Shown: piece after piece, positions 46,421 to 55,348 of the stretch
How positions within the stretch are numbered: the first letter of the stretch is position 1
Layout: every line of letters begins with the position of its first letter
Assembly: GCF_030682515.1 (NCBI RefSeq)
Contig: NZ_JAUXOD010000137.1
Coordinates: forward strand, 1 to 64,000
Reading direction: 5' to 3'
Length of the DNA stretch: 64,000 nt
DNA from: Hoeflea sp.
Lineage (GTDB): Bacteria > Pseudomonadota > Alphaproteobacteria > Rhizobiales > Rhizobiaceae
Program-made: the position numbers and the translations under genes
The notes under the pieces: model-generated
What the model was told of the DNA's origin: nothing
The model's input: only the letters and a program-made list of their open reading frames with translations
Database searches by the model: none

Positions 46421-47581
46421 TCAGGCGCTGCGACGGCGGATCGTGCGAAGCGCCTCGGTCAGCCGGTCGACACCGTCTCGCGTGGTCATGAACCCCGGCG
46501 AACAGCGCAGCAGCGATCCCCGCGCGTCGGCAAACACCGAGCGGGCGCGCAGGCCGGCGAGAACCGCCTGCGGATCGACGCTCACGGGCAGCCGCATCAT
46601 CACGCTGCCGCCCCGCTCCGCCGGATCGCGCGGCGAGACCAGGGTCAGGCCCGCCTGGTCAGCGGCCGCGATGATAACCTCGCACAGCTCGCGGTTCTTC
46701 TTGAGCTCGGCGTTCCAGTCCTGCCGCGCATGCCATTCGAGCGCCGGCACCGAAGCTGCCGCGGCCATCACCGAGGGCGTGCCATTGTCGAAGCGACGGA
46801 TATCAGGCGCATAGGAAAACGCATTGATGTCCCAGGAGAAGATGTTGTCCTGGCTGAACCAGCCTCGAAGGCTCGGCTGGCAGCGGGCAATCACGTCCGG
46901 CATCACCTGCAGGATGCCGCCGCCAGGCGAGCCGCACATCCATTTGAGGCTGGTCGACACGGCGAAATCCGCGCCCACGGCGAGACAGTCATAATCGATC
47001 AGCCCCGCCGCCTGGGTGATGTCGACGCCGATCACCGAACCCTGGCTGCGGCCATGGGCCATCAGCCGCGCCAGGTCGCAGCGGTGCGACGAGGTGGAAC
47101 TCACCCATGTGAGAAGCGCAAGCCCGACTTCGGGTCCCCACGCGGAGATCACGTCCTGATCCTCGACCCAGGATGCGCCGTCGCGCAGCGGCACGGTGCG
47201 CAGCTCGAAGCCGTAGCGCTCTTCCATCCCGCTGAGCAGGAAATGCAGGCTCGGGAAGCAGTCCCCCGCCACCAGCACCACCCTGCCCTCGAGTTCGTCC
47301 CTCGGCAGCGCCATGATGATGGCCGCAAGCGATGTCGTCACGTTTTCCGTCGTCGTCAGCGATGCCGCCGGCGCCTTGAGAAGCTGGCTCCACAGCTCGA
47401 TGAAGCGCTGCCGCTGGCCCAGCGCATAGCCCCACTGCTCGTCATTGGGCGCGCCCCAGCATTCGGCGAAGGCGGTCAGCGCCCGGGCCATGTCCTGAGC
47501 CTTGCCGGGATATTGCCCGATCGAATGGTAGAGCATGTAACCCGAACCGTCGGTGTCCGGGTGGGTGGTCGTGTCGGCCAT
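46421..47581 (-). CDS. Kynureninase-like PLP-dependent enzyme (aminotransferase class V fold)
   Basis: The 386-residue protein follows the kynureninase plan: MLYHSIGQYPGKAQDMARAL at the start, TTTENVTTSLAAIIMALPRD near residue 78, the aspartate region SVIGVDITQAAGLIDYDCLA near residue 185 and the Schiff-base lysine in FAVSTSLKWMCGSPGGGI near residue 212, then RRFDNGTPSVMAAAAS. It differs strongly from KynU at 37456-38649, so it probably acts on another beta-keto or beta-hydroxy alpha-amino acid. It is last in the leftward operon of FAD oxidoreductase and peptide-type importer genes. Confidence 0.83.
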   Translation of the reverse strand: MADTTTHPDTDGSGYMLYHSIGQYPGKAQDMARALTAFAECWGAPNDEQWGYALGQRQRFIELWSQLLKAPAASLTTTENVTTSLAAIIMALPRDELEGRVVLVAGDCFPSLHFLLSGMEERYGFELRTVPLRDGASWVEDQDVISAWGPEVGLALLTWVSSTSSHRCDLARLMAHGRSQGSVIGVDITQAAGLIDYDCLAVGADFAVSTSLKWMCGSPGGGILQVMPDVIARCQPSLRGWFSQDNIFSWDINAFSYAPDIRRFDNGTPSVMAAAASVPALEWHARQDWNAELKKNRELCEVIIAAADQAGLTLVSPRDPAERGGSVMMRLPVSVDPQAVLAGLRARSVFADARGSLLRCSPGFMTTRDGVDRLTEALRTIRRRSA

Positions 47582-47643
47582 GTCCGTCTCCCTGGCGTGA
47601 GCCCCTTAGAAGGCGCCCCGCCAATTGCAGTGAGTGTATGCGG

Positions 47644-48462
47644 TCACCAGTTCGCCTGTCGCGGATCGGGCAGCGGAATGGCGTCGAGCAGTTCGCGTGT
47701 GTAGGCCGACTGCGGCGCTTCGAACAAGCGGTCGGCATCGGCGTATTCGACGATGTTCCCCCGCTGCAGCACCATCACACGATCGCACAACCGGCGGATC
47801 ACCGACAGGTCGTGGCTGATGAAGGCGAGCGTCAGGCCCAGTTCCTTGACGAGTCCGGCGAGCACATTGAGCACCTGCGCCTGCGAGGAGACGTCGAGGC
47901 CTGAAACGATCTCGTCGGCCAGGATGAATTCGGGCTTGAGCGCGATTGCCCGGGCGATGCCCACGCGCTGCCGCTGGCCGCCGGAGAGTTCATGCGGATA
48001 GCGCGTTCGGAACCCGCGCGGCAGGCCGACATGGTCGAGCGCGTCGTCGATGCGGCCGTCGATGCCGTCGAAGCCGTGCATCTGCATCGGGTCGGCGATG
48101 ATCGCGCCAACGCGCCGGCGCGGGTTGAGCGAGGACATCGGGTCCTGGAAGATCATCTGCATCCGCCGCCGGATCGGCCTGAGCGCGTCCTCGTTCAGAT
48201 GGGTGATGTCGCGGCCGTCGAACAGGATGGTTCCGGCCGTGGGCTCGATCAGCCTGAGCAGCGCGCGGCCCAGCGTCGACTTGCCCGAGCCAGAACCGCC
48301 GACGATGCCGAGCACCGAGCCGCGGGTGATGTCGAGATCGATGCCGTCGAGGATCGGAATCAGCGGCGCGCGGCCGAAGACCGGTTTTGCCGCCATGTCC
48401 GGCAGCGCCACTTCAAGAGCGCGCGCGGAGAACAGGATGTCCTTGCCCGGATTATCCGCCAT
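47644..48462 (-). CDS. Peptide/opine-type ABC transporter ATP-binding protein (DppF-like)
   Basis: The 272-residue ATPase contains Walker A (GIVGGSGSGKSTLGRALLRL), MQMIFQDPMSSLNPRRRVG (Q loop), the signature HELSGGQRQRVGIARAIALK and Walker B (PEFILADEIVSGLDVSSQAQ), in which the usual DEP reads DEI. It follows the first ATPase with an 11-bp overlap. It couples ATP hydrolysis to the two permeases of the operon. Oligopeptide-type systems of this class import dipeptides, opines, nickel or aromatic conjugates. Confidence 0.94.
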   Translation of the reverse strand: MADNPGKDILFSARALEVALPDMAAKPVFGRAPLIPILDGIDLDITRGSVLGIVGGSGSGKSTLGRALLRLIEPTAGTILFDGRDITHLNEDALRPIRRRMQMIFQDPMSSLNPRRRVGAIIADPMQMHGFDGIDGRIDDALDHVGLPRGFRTRYPHELSGGQRQRVGIARAIALKPEFILADEIVSGLDVSSQAQVLNVLAGLVKELGLTLAFISHDLSVIRRLCDRVMVLQRGNIVEYADADRLFEAPQSAYTRELLDAIPLPDPRQANW

Positions 48463-49330
48463 GACGCCACTCCCGGTCCGCCGCCAGAACTTCCGCCGCG
48501 ACGGCCTCGATCACCGCCTCGTCGACCGGCAGCAGCGATGCCTCCGGGTCGGTGTATTTCGGCGTCGCCGCGAGCAGCGCCCGCGAATAGGCATGTTTCG
48601 GCCCGTCGAAGAAATCGGCGACGGAGGAATTCTCGACGATCTTGCCGCCATAGAGCACCGAGAGCCGCTGGCAGACCTTCGAGACCACGCCGAGATCGTG
48701 GGTCACGAACACCATCGCGGTCGAATGCCGCGCCTGCAGTTCCCGGATAAGCCTCAGGATCTGCTTCTGCACGGTGACATCGAGCGCCGTGGTCGGTTCG
48801 TCGGCGACAACAAGCTTCGGATTGGCGGCAAACGCCGAGGCGATCAGCACGCGCTGGCGCATGCCGCCCGACAATTCATGCGGATAGCTCGCCATCACCC
48901 GTTCGGGATTGTCGATATGGACCTCGTTGAGCAGTTCGAGCGCGCGGACCCGGGCAGCGGACTTTGTCCAGCCGAGGATGTCGACCAGCCGGTTGGTGAT
49001 CTGCGGCTCGATCCGCCGCGACGGATTGAGCGCGGTCAGCGGGTCCTGCGGGATCAGCGCCGCCGTGGCCCCGATCAGCCGGCGCCGGTCGGCGGGCTTC
49101 ATCTTCTCGAGGTCCTGCCCGTCGAGCAGGATCTCGCCCTCGATGATGTCGACGGCCGAGGGAAGGATGCCGAGGATCGCCTTGCCGATCATGCTCTTGC
49201 CGGCGCCGCTCTCGCCCACCAGCCCCAGCACCTCGCCGGTGTCGATGGAAAACGACACCGAGCGCAGCACCCGCTGCTCGTAACCGTGCAAAGCGGCCGA
49301 GAGATTGTTGACGGTCAGGAACGCGGTCAT
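48452..49330 (-). CDS. Peptide/opine-type ABC transporter ATP-binding protein (DppD-like)
   Basis: The start ATG 49328-49330 overlaps the permease stop (ATGA) and gives 292 residues; the 384-residue track ORF extends into the permease gene. It has Walker A (GLVGESGAGKSMIGKAILGI), AALIPQDPLTALNPSRRIEP, the signature HELSGGMRQRVLIASAFAAN, Walker B (PKLVVADEPTTALDVTVQKQ) and the C-terminal DppD extension with KHAYSRALLAATPKY. It is the partner of the DppF-like ATPase. Confidence 0.94.
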   Translation of the reverse strand: MTAFLTVNNLSAALHGYEQRVLRSVSFSIDTGEVLGLVGESGAGKSMIGKAILGILPSAVDIIEGEILLDGQDLEKMKPADRRRLIGATAALIPQDPLTALNPSRRIEPQITNRLVDILGWTKSAARVRALELLNEVHIDNPERVMASYPHELSGGMRQRVLIASAFAANPKLVVADEPTTALDVTVQKQILRLIRELQARHSTAMVFVTHDLGVVSKVCQRLSVLYGGKIVENSSVADFFDGPKHAYSRALLAATPKYTDPEASLLPVDEAVIEAVAAEVLAADREWRHGG

Positions 49331-50178
49331 CTGAGCACCGGGTCGAAGCGGTCCTTGAGCCCTTCGCCGAACTGGCTGAAGGACAGGACGGTGAGGAACA
49401 GGACGCCCAATGGAAACGCCAGTACCCACCAGGCCTGGTGGATCGAGGTCCGGCCCTCGGCGATCATGCCGCCCCAGGTCGGCGCGTCGGTGGAGATCGA
49501 CAGGTTTACAAACGAAAGGATCGCCTCGACGATGACGGCGATGCCCATTTCGAGCGTCAAGAGTGCCACGATGGTGGGCAGCACGTTGGGCAGGATCTCC
49601 CGCCACAGGATATCGCGCCGCGGCCGTCCGGCGACGATGGCGCTTGAGACATAATCCATCGCCGATTGGTTCATCGCCTCGGCGCGCACCACCCGGCAGA
49701 ACCGTGTCCAGTCGATCACCACAATGGCGATGATGATCGAAGTGAGCCCGGTGCCCAGCACCGCGATCAGCAGGATGGCGAACAGAACGGGAGGAAACGC
49801 CATCCAGATCTCGACCAGCCGGGAAATCACCACGTCGACCCAGCCGCGCATGTAGCCCGCAAGCAATCCCAGCAGCGAGCCCACAAAGGCGGTCGCGAGC
49901 CCCGCGATGAGCGCCACGGAGAAGGCGATCCGCGCGCCATGCAGGATGCGCGTCAGCACGTCCCGGCCCAGGCTGTCGGTGCCGAGCAGAAAAGCGGGAT
50001 CGGCCCCGTCGAGCCAGAACGGCGGCAGCCGACCTGCGAACAGGTCCTGCGCCAGCGGATCATGCGGGCTGATCCAGGGCGCGAGCAGCGCCAGCACCGC
50101 CATGAGGCCGAGCCATGTGCCCGACAGCCACAGCCGCGCGCCGAGCTTCCGTTTCACGCTTCCGCGGCCATCAAGCAT
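49327..50178 (-). CDS. Peptide/opine-type ABC transporter permease (DppC-like)
   Basis: The 283-residue protein has about six membrane helices and the DppC motifs APWISPHDPLAQDLFAGRLP near the start, LLGTDSLGRDVLTRILHGAR near residue 64 and the EAA loop VVRAEAMNQSAMDYVSSAIV near residue 163 followed by GRPRRDILWREILPNVLPTI. It overlaps the DppB-like gene by 8 bp and the DppD-like gene by 4 bp. It forms the channel together with the DppB-like permease. Confidence 0.94.
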   Translation of the reverse strand: MLDGRGSVKRKLGARLWLSGTWLGLMAVLALLAPWISPHDPLAQDLFAGRLPPFWLDGADPAFLLGTDSLGRDVLTRILHGARIAFSVALIAGLATAFVGSLLGLLAGYMRGWVDVVISRLVEIWMAFPPVLFAILLIAVLGTGLTSIIIAIVVIDWTRFCRVVRAEAMNQSAMDYVSSAIVAGRPRRDILWREILPNVLPTIVALLTLEMGIAVIVEAILSFVNLSISTDAPTWGGMIAEGRTSIHQAWWVLAFPLGVLFLTVLSFSQFGEGLKDRFDPVLR

Positions 50179-51181
50179 GACGCAGCCTCGGGTTCAAAAG
50201 CGCGTACATCATGTCGACGGCCAGGTTGATGAGCGTGAACAGCAGCGCGAAGACGATGACGATCCCCTGGATCAGCGGCAGGTCACGGTTGATCACCGCG
50301 TCGATCGCCATGTTGCCCAAGCCTTCATAGGAGAACAGCCGCTCGATGATCACCGTGCCGCCGATCAGGAAGGTGAACTGCACGCCGATCAGCGTCAGCG
50401 TCGGCAGCACCGCATTGGGCAGCGCTTCCGACAGGATCACATGGTTCTCGCCATAGCCCTTGGTGCGCGACAGCGTCACGTAATCGAGATGCATGGTTTC
50501 CTTGAGCGACTGCTTGAGCAACTGGCTGATGATGGCGGCAAGCGGAATGGCAAGTGCCAACGCCGGCATGAACATGTGCTTGAGCAGGTCCCACCAGAGA
50601 TCGAACCTCAGCCGCGCGACGCTTTCGAACACGTAGAACTGGGTGACGAACGGCAGGTCGAGCGAGGGCGAGATGCGGCCGGAGATGTGGAACACCGGCA
50701 TCAGCACGCCAAACAGCACGATCAGGATCAGCGCCCAGAGGAAATCCGGGATCGACAGGCCGACGCCATTGGCGACGTCGACGGCGGTCTCGGTGCGGGT
50801 CTCGCGGTGCCGGACCCCGGTCAGCGCCAGCGCGCCGCCGAGCACGACCGCAATCACCAGGGCGAAAATGGCGAGCTCCAGCGTCGCCGGAAGGCGTCCC
50901 AGCACCAGCGGCATCACCGGTTGGCGCAGCGAGATCGAAGTGCCGAAATCTCCCTGCACGACACCGGTGAGCCAGATCCAGAACTGCTCGATGATCGACT
51001 TGTCGAGCCCGTAGAGCGCGGTCAGACGCGCGACATCGTCCTCGGTGGCGCCGGGCGGCAGCATCATGGCGATGGGGTTGCCCGGCACCACGCGGATGAC
51101 AAAGAACACCACCACCGCCGCCCCGATCAGGGTGACGGACATGGTCATCAGGCGGACAAGGATCGCGCGCAGCAGTTTCAA
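50171..51181 (-). CDS. Peptide/opine-type ABC transporter permease (DppB-like)
   Basis: I place the start at TTG 51179-51181, preceded by GCAGGAAATGATCA, giving 336 residues (TTG-KLLRAILVRLM); the track start at 51232 would lie in the intergenic hairpin. The DppB pattern is clear: IRVVPGNPIAMMLPPGATED near residue 35, a long periplasmic loop, and the EAA region YVTLSRTKGYGENHVILSEA near residue 230 followed by LPNAVLPTLTLIGVQ. About six helices are predicted. A hairpin lies directly before it. Confidence 0.92.
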   Translation of the reverse strand: MKLLRAILVRLMTMSVTLIGAAVVVFFVIRVVPGNPIAMMLPPGATEDDVARLTALYGLDKSIIEQFWIWLTGVVQGDFGTSISLRQPVMPLVLGRLPATLELAIFALVIAVVLGGALALTGVRHRETRTETAVDVANGVGLSIPDFLWALILIVLFGVLMPVFHISGRISPSLDLPFVTQFYVFESVARLRFDLWWDLLKHMFMPALALAIPLAAIISQLLKQSLKETMHLDYVTLSRTKGYGENHVILSEALPNAVLPTLTLIGVQFTFLIGGTVIIERLFSYEGLGNMAIDAVINRDLPLIQGIVIVFALLFTLINLAVDMMYALLNPRLRHA

Positions 51182-51197
51182 ATGATCATTTCCTGCA

Positions 51198-51227
51198 AAA
51201 GGGGCCGCCGCCCGAAGGCAGCGGCCC
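51198..51227 (-). terminator. Attenuator-like hairpin between binding-protein and permease genes
   Basis: On the minus strand GGGCCGCTGCC pairs with GGCGGCGGCCC over a TTCG-type loop (11 bp, one G-U pair) and is followed by CTTTTG. It lies within the 64-bp gap after the binding-protein stop. It may stop part of the transcripts, raising binding-protein levels over the permeases, or protect the upstream mRNA. Confidence 0.75.
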
Positions 51228-51245
51228 GTCAAGTCAGCCTGAGGC

Positions 51246-52778
51246 TTACGAAGCCCGCTTCATCAGATGCGGAAGCAGGGCGCCCGACGCATGCGGCGTC
51301 ACCGTCACGCCGGACGCATGCAGGATCGGCTGCACATATTGCAGCAGCGGGATCACCAGAGCGTTCTCGGCGATATACTTGTCCACCGCCTTCCAGCCGG
51401 CGATCCGCTTGTCCTCGTCCGCCTCGCCCCAGAGCGGGCCGATCATGTCGATGAGGTCCTGGCCGTCCCAGACCGAGTGCGGCGACGGGCCGAACATGGC
51501 GAAGCCGGTCGAGGTCGTCGGATCGCCCACGGAATTGCCCCAGTTGTAGAAGGCGGCGGGTGCCAACTGGTCGGCGCCGCGCAGTTCGAAATGCTTGGCG
51601 ATTTCGTAGACCTCGATTTCCGCCTCGATGCCGACATTGCGCCACAGGCCGACGATGGCCTGGATCATTTCATAATCCTTGGGCTTGAAGCCGCGCGTCG
51701 TCTGGATCTTGAACTTGACCGGGTTTTCCGGCGAGAAGCCCGAAGCCGCCAGCAGTTCCTTGGCCTTTTCCGGATCGTAGGGCACCGTGATCGAGGCGTC
51801 ATAGGCCGAGTATTCCGGCGTCTGCAGCGTGTCGATCGGGACGCCGTAACCCGACAGCAGCCGGTCGATGATCAGCTTCTTGTCGATCGACATCGCCGCC
51901 GCCATCCGCACGTTGGGATCGAGCATCACATCGATGTCGTTCAAGAAGATCATGCCGATGTCGGAGATCGGCGCGTCGGTGCCCATCACCTTGCCGCCGG
52001 CCTTGAGGCGGTCATATTCCTCATAGGGCATTTCGAGCGTGACATGCGAATTGCCGGATTCGATTTCGGCGACCCGGCTTGCCGCGTCGGTCACGAACTT
52101 GATGGTGACGGACTCGAAGTCCGGCTTGCCGCCCCAGTAGTTCGGGTTGGCCTTGAGCCGGACGAAGGCGTTGCGCTCGAACTTGTCGACCATGTAGGGG
52201 CCGGTGCCGATGGGCGCGGCCTCGAAGCCTTCGGCTCCGACCTTCTCGTAGTAGGCCTTGGGCAGCACGTAACCGGTGAGGAAGTACATCCATTTGAAGA
52301 TGGTCGGCTCGAAGCGGGCGACATCGGCGGTGACCGTGTTGCCTTCGGCCTTGATGTTGGCGAGCGTCGACCAGACGAACTGGATCGGGTTGCCGGTGGC
52401 CTCGTCGGCTGCGCGCGTCAGCGACCAGGCGACATCCTCGGCGGTAAACGGCGAGCCGTCATGCCAGGTCACGCCCTCGCGCACGGTCATCATCACCTTG
52501 GTCTTGTCGTCGTTCCAGCCCCATTCGGTGAGTAGGCCCGGCGCAGGCGACAGATCCGGCTGCTGCAGGATGAACTGGTCGAACACCGACTGGTAGATCC
52601 CCTGGATCGTCGGGTTGACGGCGGACGGGCCCACGGTCGGGTCCCAGGACGGCAGATTGACGTTGTAGGCGATGACGAGTTCGTCGATCGCCTGGGCAAA
52701 GGACGGCCCGGCAAAGGCGGCGAGCGCGAGAGCCGCCGTCGTGCCCTTGAGCACTGTGCGACGCGAAATATGTGTCAT
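51246..52778 (-). CDS. Peptide/opine-type ABC transporter substrate-binding protein (Tat-exported)
   Basis: The start is ATG 52776-52778 after GGGAGAACAGC, giving 510 residues. The leader has the twin-arginine motif SRRTVLKG followed by a hydrophobic stretch and AFAGPSFAQA, so export by the Tat system is likely. The mature part is an SBP_bac_5 protein: VREGVTWHDGSPFTAEDVAW near residue 100, GTGPYMVDKFERNAFVRLKA near residue 195, and PEKAKELLAASGFSPENPVK near residue 345. It is the receptor of the DppBCDF-like importer. The ligand is not known, but a catabolic context suggests an aromatic amino-acid derivative. Confidence 0.93.
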   Translation of the reverse strand: MTHISRRTVLKGTTAALALAAFAGPSFAQAIDELVIAYNVNLPSWDPTVGPSAVNPTIQGIYQSVFDQFILQQPDLSPAPGLLTEWGWNDDKTKVMMTVREGVTWHDGSPFTAEDVAWSLTRAADEATGNPIQFVWSTLANIKAEGNTVTADVARFEPTIFKWMYFLTGYVLPKAYYEKVGAEGFEAAPIGTGPYMVDKFERNAFVRLKANPNYWGGKPDFESVTIKFVTDAASRVAEIESGNSHVTLEMPYEEYDRLKAGGKVMGTDAPISDIGMIFLNDIDVMLDPNVRMAAAMSIDKKLIIDRLLSGYGVPIDTLQTPEYSAYDASITVPYDPEKAKELLAASGFSPENPVKFKIQTTRGFKPKDYEMIQAIVGLWRNVGIEAEIEVYEIAKHFELRGADQLAPAAFYNWGNSVGDPTTSTGFAMFGPSPHSVWDGQDLIDMIGPLWGEADEDKRIAGWKAVDKYIAENALVIPLLQYVQPILHASGVTVTPHASGALLPHLMKRAS

Positions 52779-52815
52779 GCTGTTCTCCCTGAGTTTAACT
52801 TCGTTGAGCTGAACT

Positions 52816-54390
52816 TCATTTGCCGCCCAGTTTCTGGGCAAGCATGTATCCCGCCCCCGCCCCGGTGCCCGCGCCGGGCCAGACGCTGGCGCCGGTGATG
52901 TGCAGGCCCTCGACAGGGGTCTTTCCCGTGGCGTGGCCGAGCGCCGGCCGGAACAGGAAATTCTGTGAAAGATGATGGCTTCCGGCCACCTGGTCGCCGC
53001 CGACGAGGTTCGGGTTGTCGGCCTCGAGATCGAGCGGAGACACCACCGCCCGGCCGAGGATCCTGGCTCTGAGGCCCGGGGCGTGGCGTTCGATCATGGC
53101 GATCGCCCGGTCGGCATAGATCTCCTTGACACTCGCCCAGTCGGTCCCGCTGATCGTGCCCGCGGCGTCGCCCTTGATCTCGCCCGGCACCATCCGCACC
53201 TGCACCCACAGCACATGCTTGCCCTCGGGCGCGCGGCTCGGGTCGATCGCCGTCGGCTGGCCCACAACCAGCACCGGCTCGTCGGGCAGAAGCCCCGCGA
53301 CCGCCTGCTGGTAGGTGCGCGCCATCTGCTCGAGCGAGGGGGCGATATGGACATAGGCGAAGCTCTTGAGCTCCTCGCCCGCGCTCCAGTCCGGCAGGCC
53401 GTCGAGCGCCAGGTGGATCATCATCGTGCCTGGCGCATGCGCAAATTTCGTCATCCTGGCGTCGAAGGCCGCGTCGCCAGAGGCGTTATCGAGCAGCTTC
53501 ATCAGGCCGCTGGGCGCAACATTGGCGATCACCGCGCGGCTTGCCTTGATCTTCGTGCCATCGGCGAGTTCGACGCCAGTCGCCTTGCCGCCCTTACGAA
53601 TGACACGCGCCACCCGCTTGCCGCAATGGACCTCGCCGCCGGAGGCCTTGATCTTAGACAGAAGCGCGGTAACCGCGGTGTCGGCGCCGCCCTTGCCGAT
53701 GACCATGCCGAAATTCTGGTTGGCCATGGATTCGAGATAGGGAAACACCGCGCCGCCGGCCATGTCGGGCGCGAAATCGAGATGCATGCCCCAGGCGGCG
53801 AGCGTCGCGCGCACATGATGGGACTCGAAGGTCTCCGTGAGCCATGTGCGCGGCGAGGACAAAAGCAGACGCACGAGATCCGCGGTCCAGGCAAAGCCCT
53901 TGCGCCACAGCGCCTTGGCCAGAAGCCGGCCCTGTATATGCATTTGCATGGGATTTCCGAGAAGCGCGAAGACATATTCGGCGGTGCCCGGAAACTCCGC
54001 GCAGAGCCGGTCCCACGCCTTGGCGTCGGCTTCGGAGAACTTTGCGATGCGGGCGCGGGTCTCCCCCGGCCCGGTGCTGACGCCGAGCCATGCTCCATCG
54101 TCGAAGACGCTGGCAAAGCAGTTCAAGGCCGGCGCAAAGTCGAGGCCGCGGCCGGCCAGATCTGCGCCATGGGCCTTGAAAAACCCGGAGCCGGCGAACA
54201 GGCTAAGGTTCATCGCCGCCCAGTCGTGGCGAAAGCCGGGCTCGGTCAGTTCGAGTGTCTTGACCGCGCCGCCAGGGGTTTCCGCCTGCTCGAAAATGCC
54301 GACGCGCCAGCCCTTCGCGCCCAGATGGACCGCGCAGGCCAGGCTGTTGATCCCAGCGCCGACAATGATCGCGTCATACTCGTCCTGCAC
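52816..54390 (-). CDS. FAD-dependent oxidoreductase of the phytoene desaturase/PYROXD2 type (paralogue A)
   Basis: The 524-residue protein starts with GTG (54390) and opens with DAIIVGAGINSLACAVHLGA followed by IFEQAETPGGAVKT, the FAD-binding pattern of the amine-oxidase/phytoene-desaturase fold, and closes with LHITGASVWPGAGTGAGAGY (C-terminal FAD contact). Central motifs include MVIGKGGADTAVTALLSKIK. It is first in the leftward operon, divergent from the cyclase-family gene, and shares its plan with the rightward gene at 55349-56926. It should oxidise C-C or C-N bonds; despite the family name, no carotenoid genes are present. Confidence 0.88.
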   Translation of the reverse strand: MQDEYDAIIVGAGINSLACAVHLGAKGWRVGIFEQAETPGGAVKTLELTEPGFRHDWAAMNLSLFAGSGFFKAHGADLAGRGLDFAPALNCFASVFDDGAWLGVSTGPGETRARIAKFSEADAKAWDRLCAEFPGTAEYVFALLGNPMQMHIQGRLLAKALWRKGFAWTADLVRLLLSSPRTWLTETFESHHVRATLAAWGMHLDFAPDMAGGAVFPYLESMANQNFGMVIGKGGADTAVTALLSKIKASGGEVHCGKRVARVIRKGGKATGVELADGTKIKASRAVIANVAPSGLMKLLDNASGDAAFDARMTKFAHAPGTMMIHLALDGLPDWSAGEELKSFAYVHIAPSLEQMARTYQQAVAGLLPDEPVLVVGQPTAIDPSRAPEGKHVLWVQVRMVPGEIKGDAAGTISGTDWASVKEIYADRAIAMIERHAPGLRARILGRAVVSPLDLEADNPNLVGGDQVAGSHHLSQNFLFRPALGHATGKTPVEGLHITGASVWPGAGTGAGAGYMLAQKLGGK

Positions 54391-54529
54391 CGCGCACAGT
54401 CCCCCGTTCGAGATTTATAATTGCAAATGCATATTATTCTGTCTAGCATCTATTTATCGCATTCACACAACCCGGAAACCGGGGCCACAACCCAGGTCGC
54501 GAACACGCCCGTCAGAGGAGGATCACTGC
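54391..54529. promoter_or_regulatory. Divergent promoter region of the two catabolic operons
   Basis: These 139 bp separate the leftward FAD oxidoreductase operon from the rightward cyclase operon. The centre (54411-54445) is strongly AT-rich for this genome and contains TATAAT (54416-54421) and overlapping dyads TTGCAA and ATGCAT, with TATTATT just after. A MarR regulator is encoded in the rightward operon, so this is the most likely operator region for joint control of all 13 genes. Confidence 0.6.
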
Positions 54530-55321
54530 ATGAACGCCACAGAAACTCTTGGTCATCTCGCTTCAATGCTGCTTGCAGGCAAGGTCGAGGTTGTCGACCT
54601 GTCGGGCTCGCTCGGCCCCGATACGCCGCTGCTCAAGCTGCCGCCGGACTTCGCCAAGGACACGCCCAAGATCGAGGTCCACAAGATTTCCGAATATGAC
54701 AGTGACGGTCCGTTCTGGGCCTGGAACTGGCTCAAGATCGGCGAGCATTCCGGCACCCATTTCGATGCGCCGCACCACTGGATCACCGGCAAGGACTATT
54801 CCGACGGCTACACGGACACGATCCCGCCGCAGAATTTCGTGGCGCCGGTCAATGTCATCGACTGCTCGGCCGAAGTCGCCAAGAACCCCGACTTCCTGCT
54901 CGACGCCGCCGGCGTCAAGGCCTGGGAAGCCAAGCACGGCGAGATCGAGCCGGGCGAATGGGTGGTGATGCGCACCGACTGGGACGCCCGCGCCACCGAC
55001 GAGGACGCCTATCTCAACGCCGATGAAACCGGCCCGCACTCGCCCGGACCGACCGTCGACTGCATCCAGTACATCCTGTCCAAGGGCGCCATCGGCTGGG
55101 GCACGCAGTGCATCGGCACCGATGCCGGCCAGGCCGGCGGCATGCAGCCGCCCTTCCCGGCGCACAATCTCCTGCACGCCGCCAACAAATACGGCCTCGC
55201 CTCGCTCGCCAATCTGAGCAAGCTGCCGCCCAAGGGCGCGGTCCTGATCGCCGCTCCGCTGAAACTGGTGAATGGCACGGGAAGCCCGATCCGCGCCATG
55301 GCCCTGGTCGCCCGCGGCTGA
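54530..55321 (+). CDS. Cyclase family metal-dependent hydrolase (kynurenine formamidase/isatin hydrolase fold)
   Basis: The start ATG 54530 follows AGAGGAGGATCACTGC and gives 263 residues. The metal motif is GEHSGTHFDAPHHWITGKDY near residue 70, the HxGTHxDxPxH signature of PF04199, and VMRTDWDARATDE and GTDAGQAGG further on complete the pattern. The family includes KynB formamidase, isatin hydrolase and other Mn/Zn amidohydrolases. At 263 residues it is longer than typical KynB (about 210). As no other formamidase is visible, it could fill the missing kynB step, or open a lactam or cyclic imide. It heads the rightward operon. Confidence 0.85.
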   Translation: MNATETLGHLASMLLAGKVEVVDLSGSLGPDTPLLKLPPDFAKDTPKIEVHKISEYDSDGPFWAWNWLKIGEHSGTHFDAPHHWITGKDYSDGYTDTIPPQNFVAPVNVIDCSAEVAKNPDFLLDAAGVKAWEAKHGEIEPGEWVVMRTDWDARATDEDAYLNADETGPHSPGPTVDCIQYILSKGAIGWGTQCIGTDAGQAGGMQPPFPAHNLLHAANKYGLASLANLSKLPPKGAVLIAAPLKLVNGTGSPIRAMALVARG

Positions 55322-55348
55322 GGCGGCTTCAAGCCGGGGACCGGAACT

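Noticed and set aside
52972-54420. 482-residue plus-strand ORF
   Set aside because: It is antisense to the FAD oxidoreductase at 52816-54390 and has no family resemblance.
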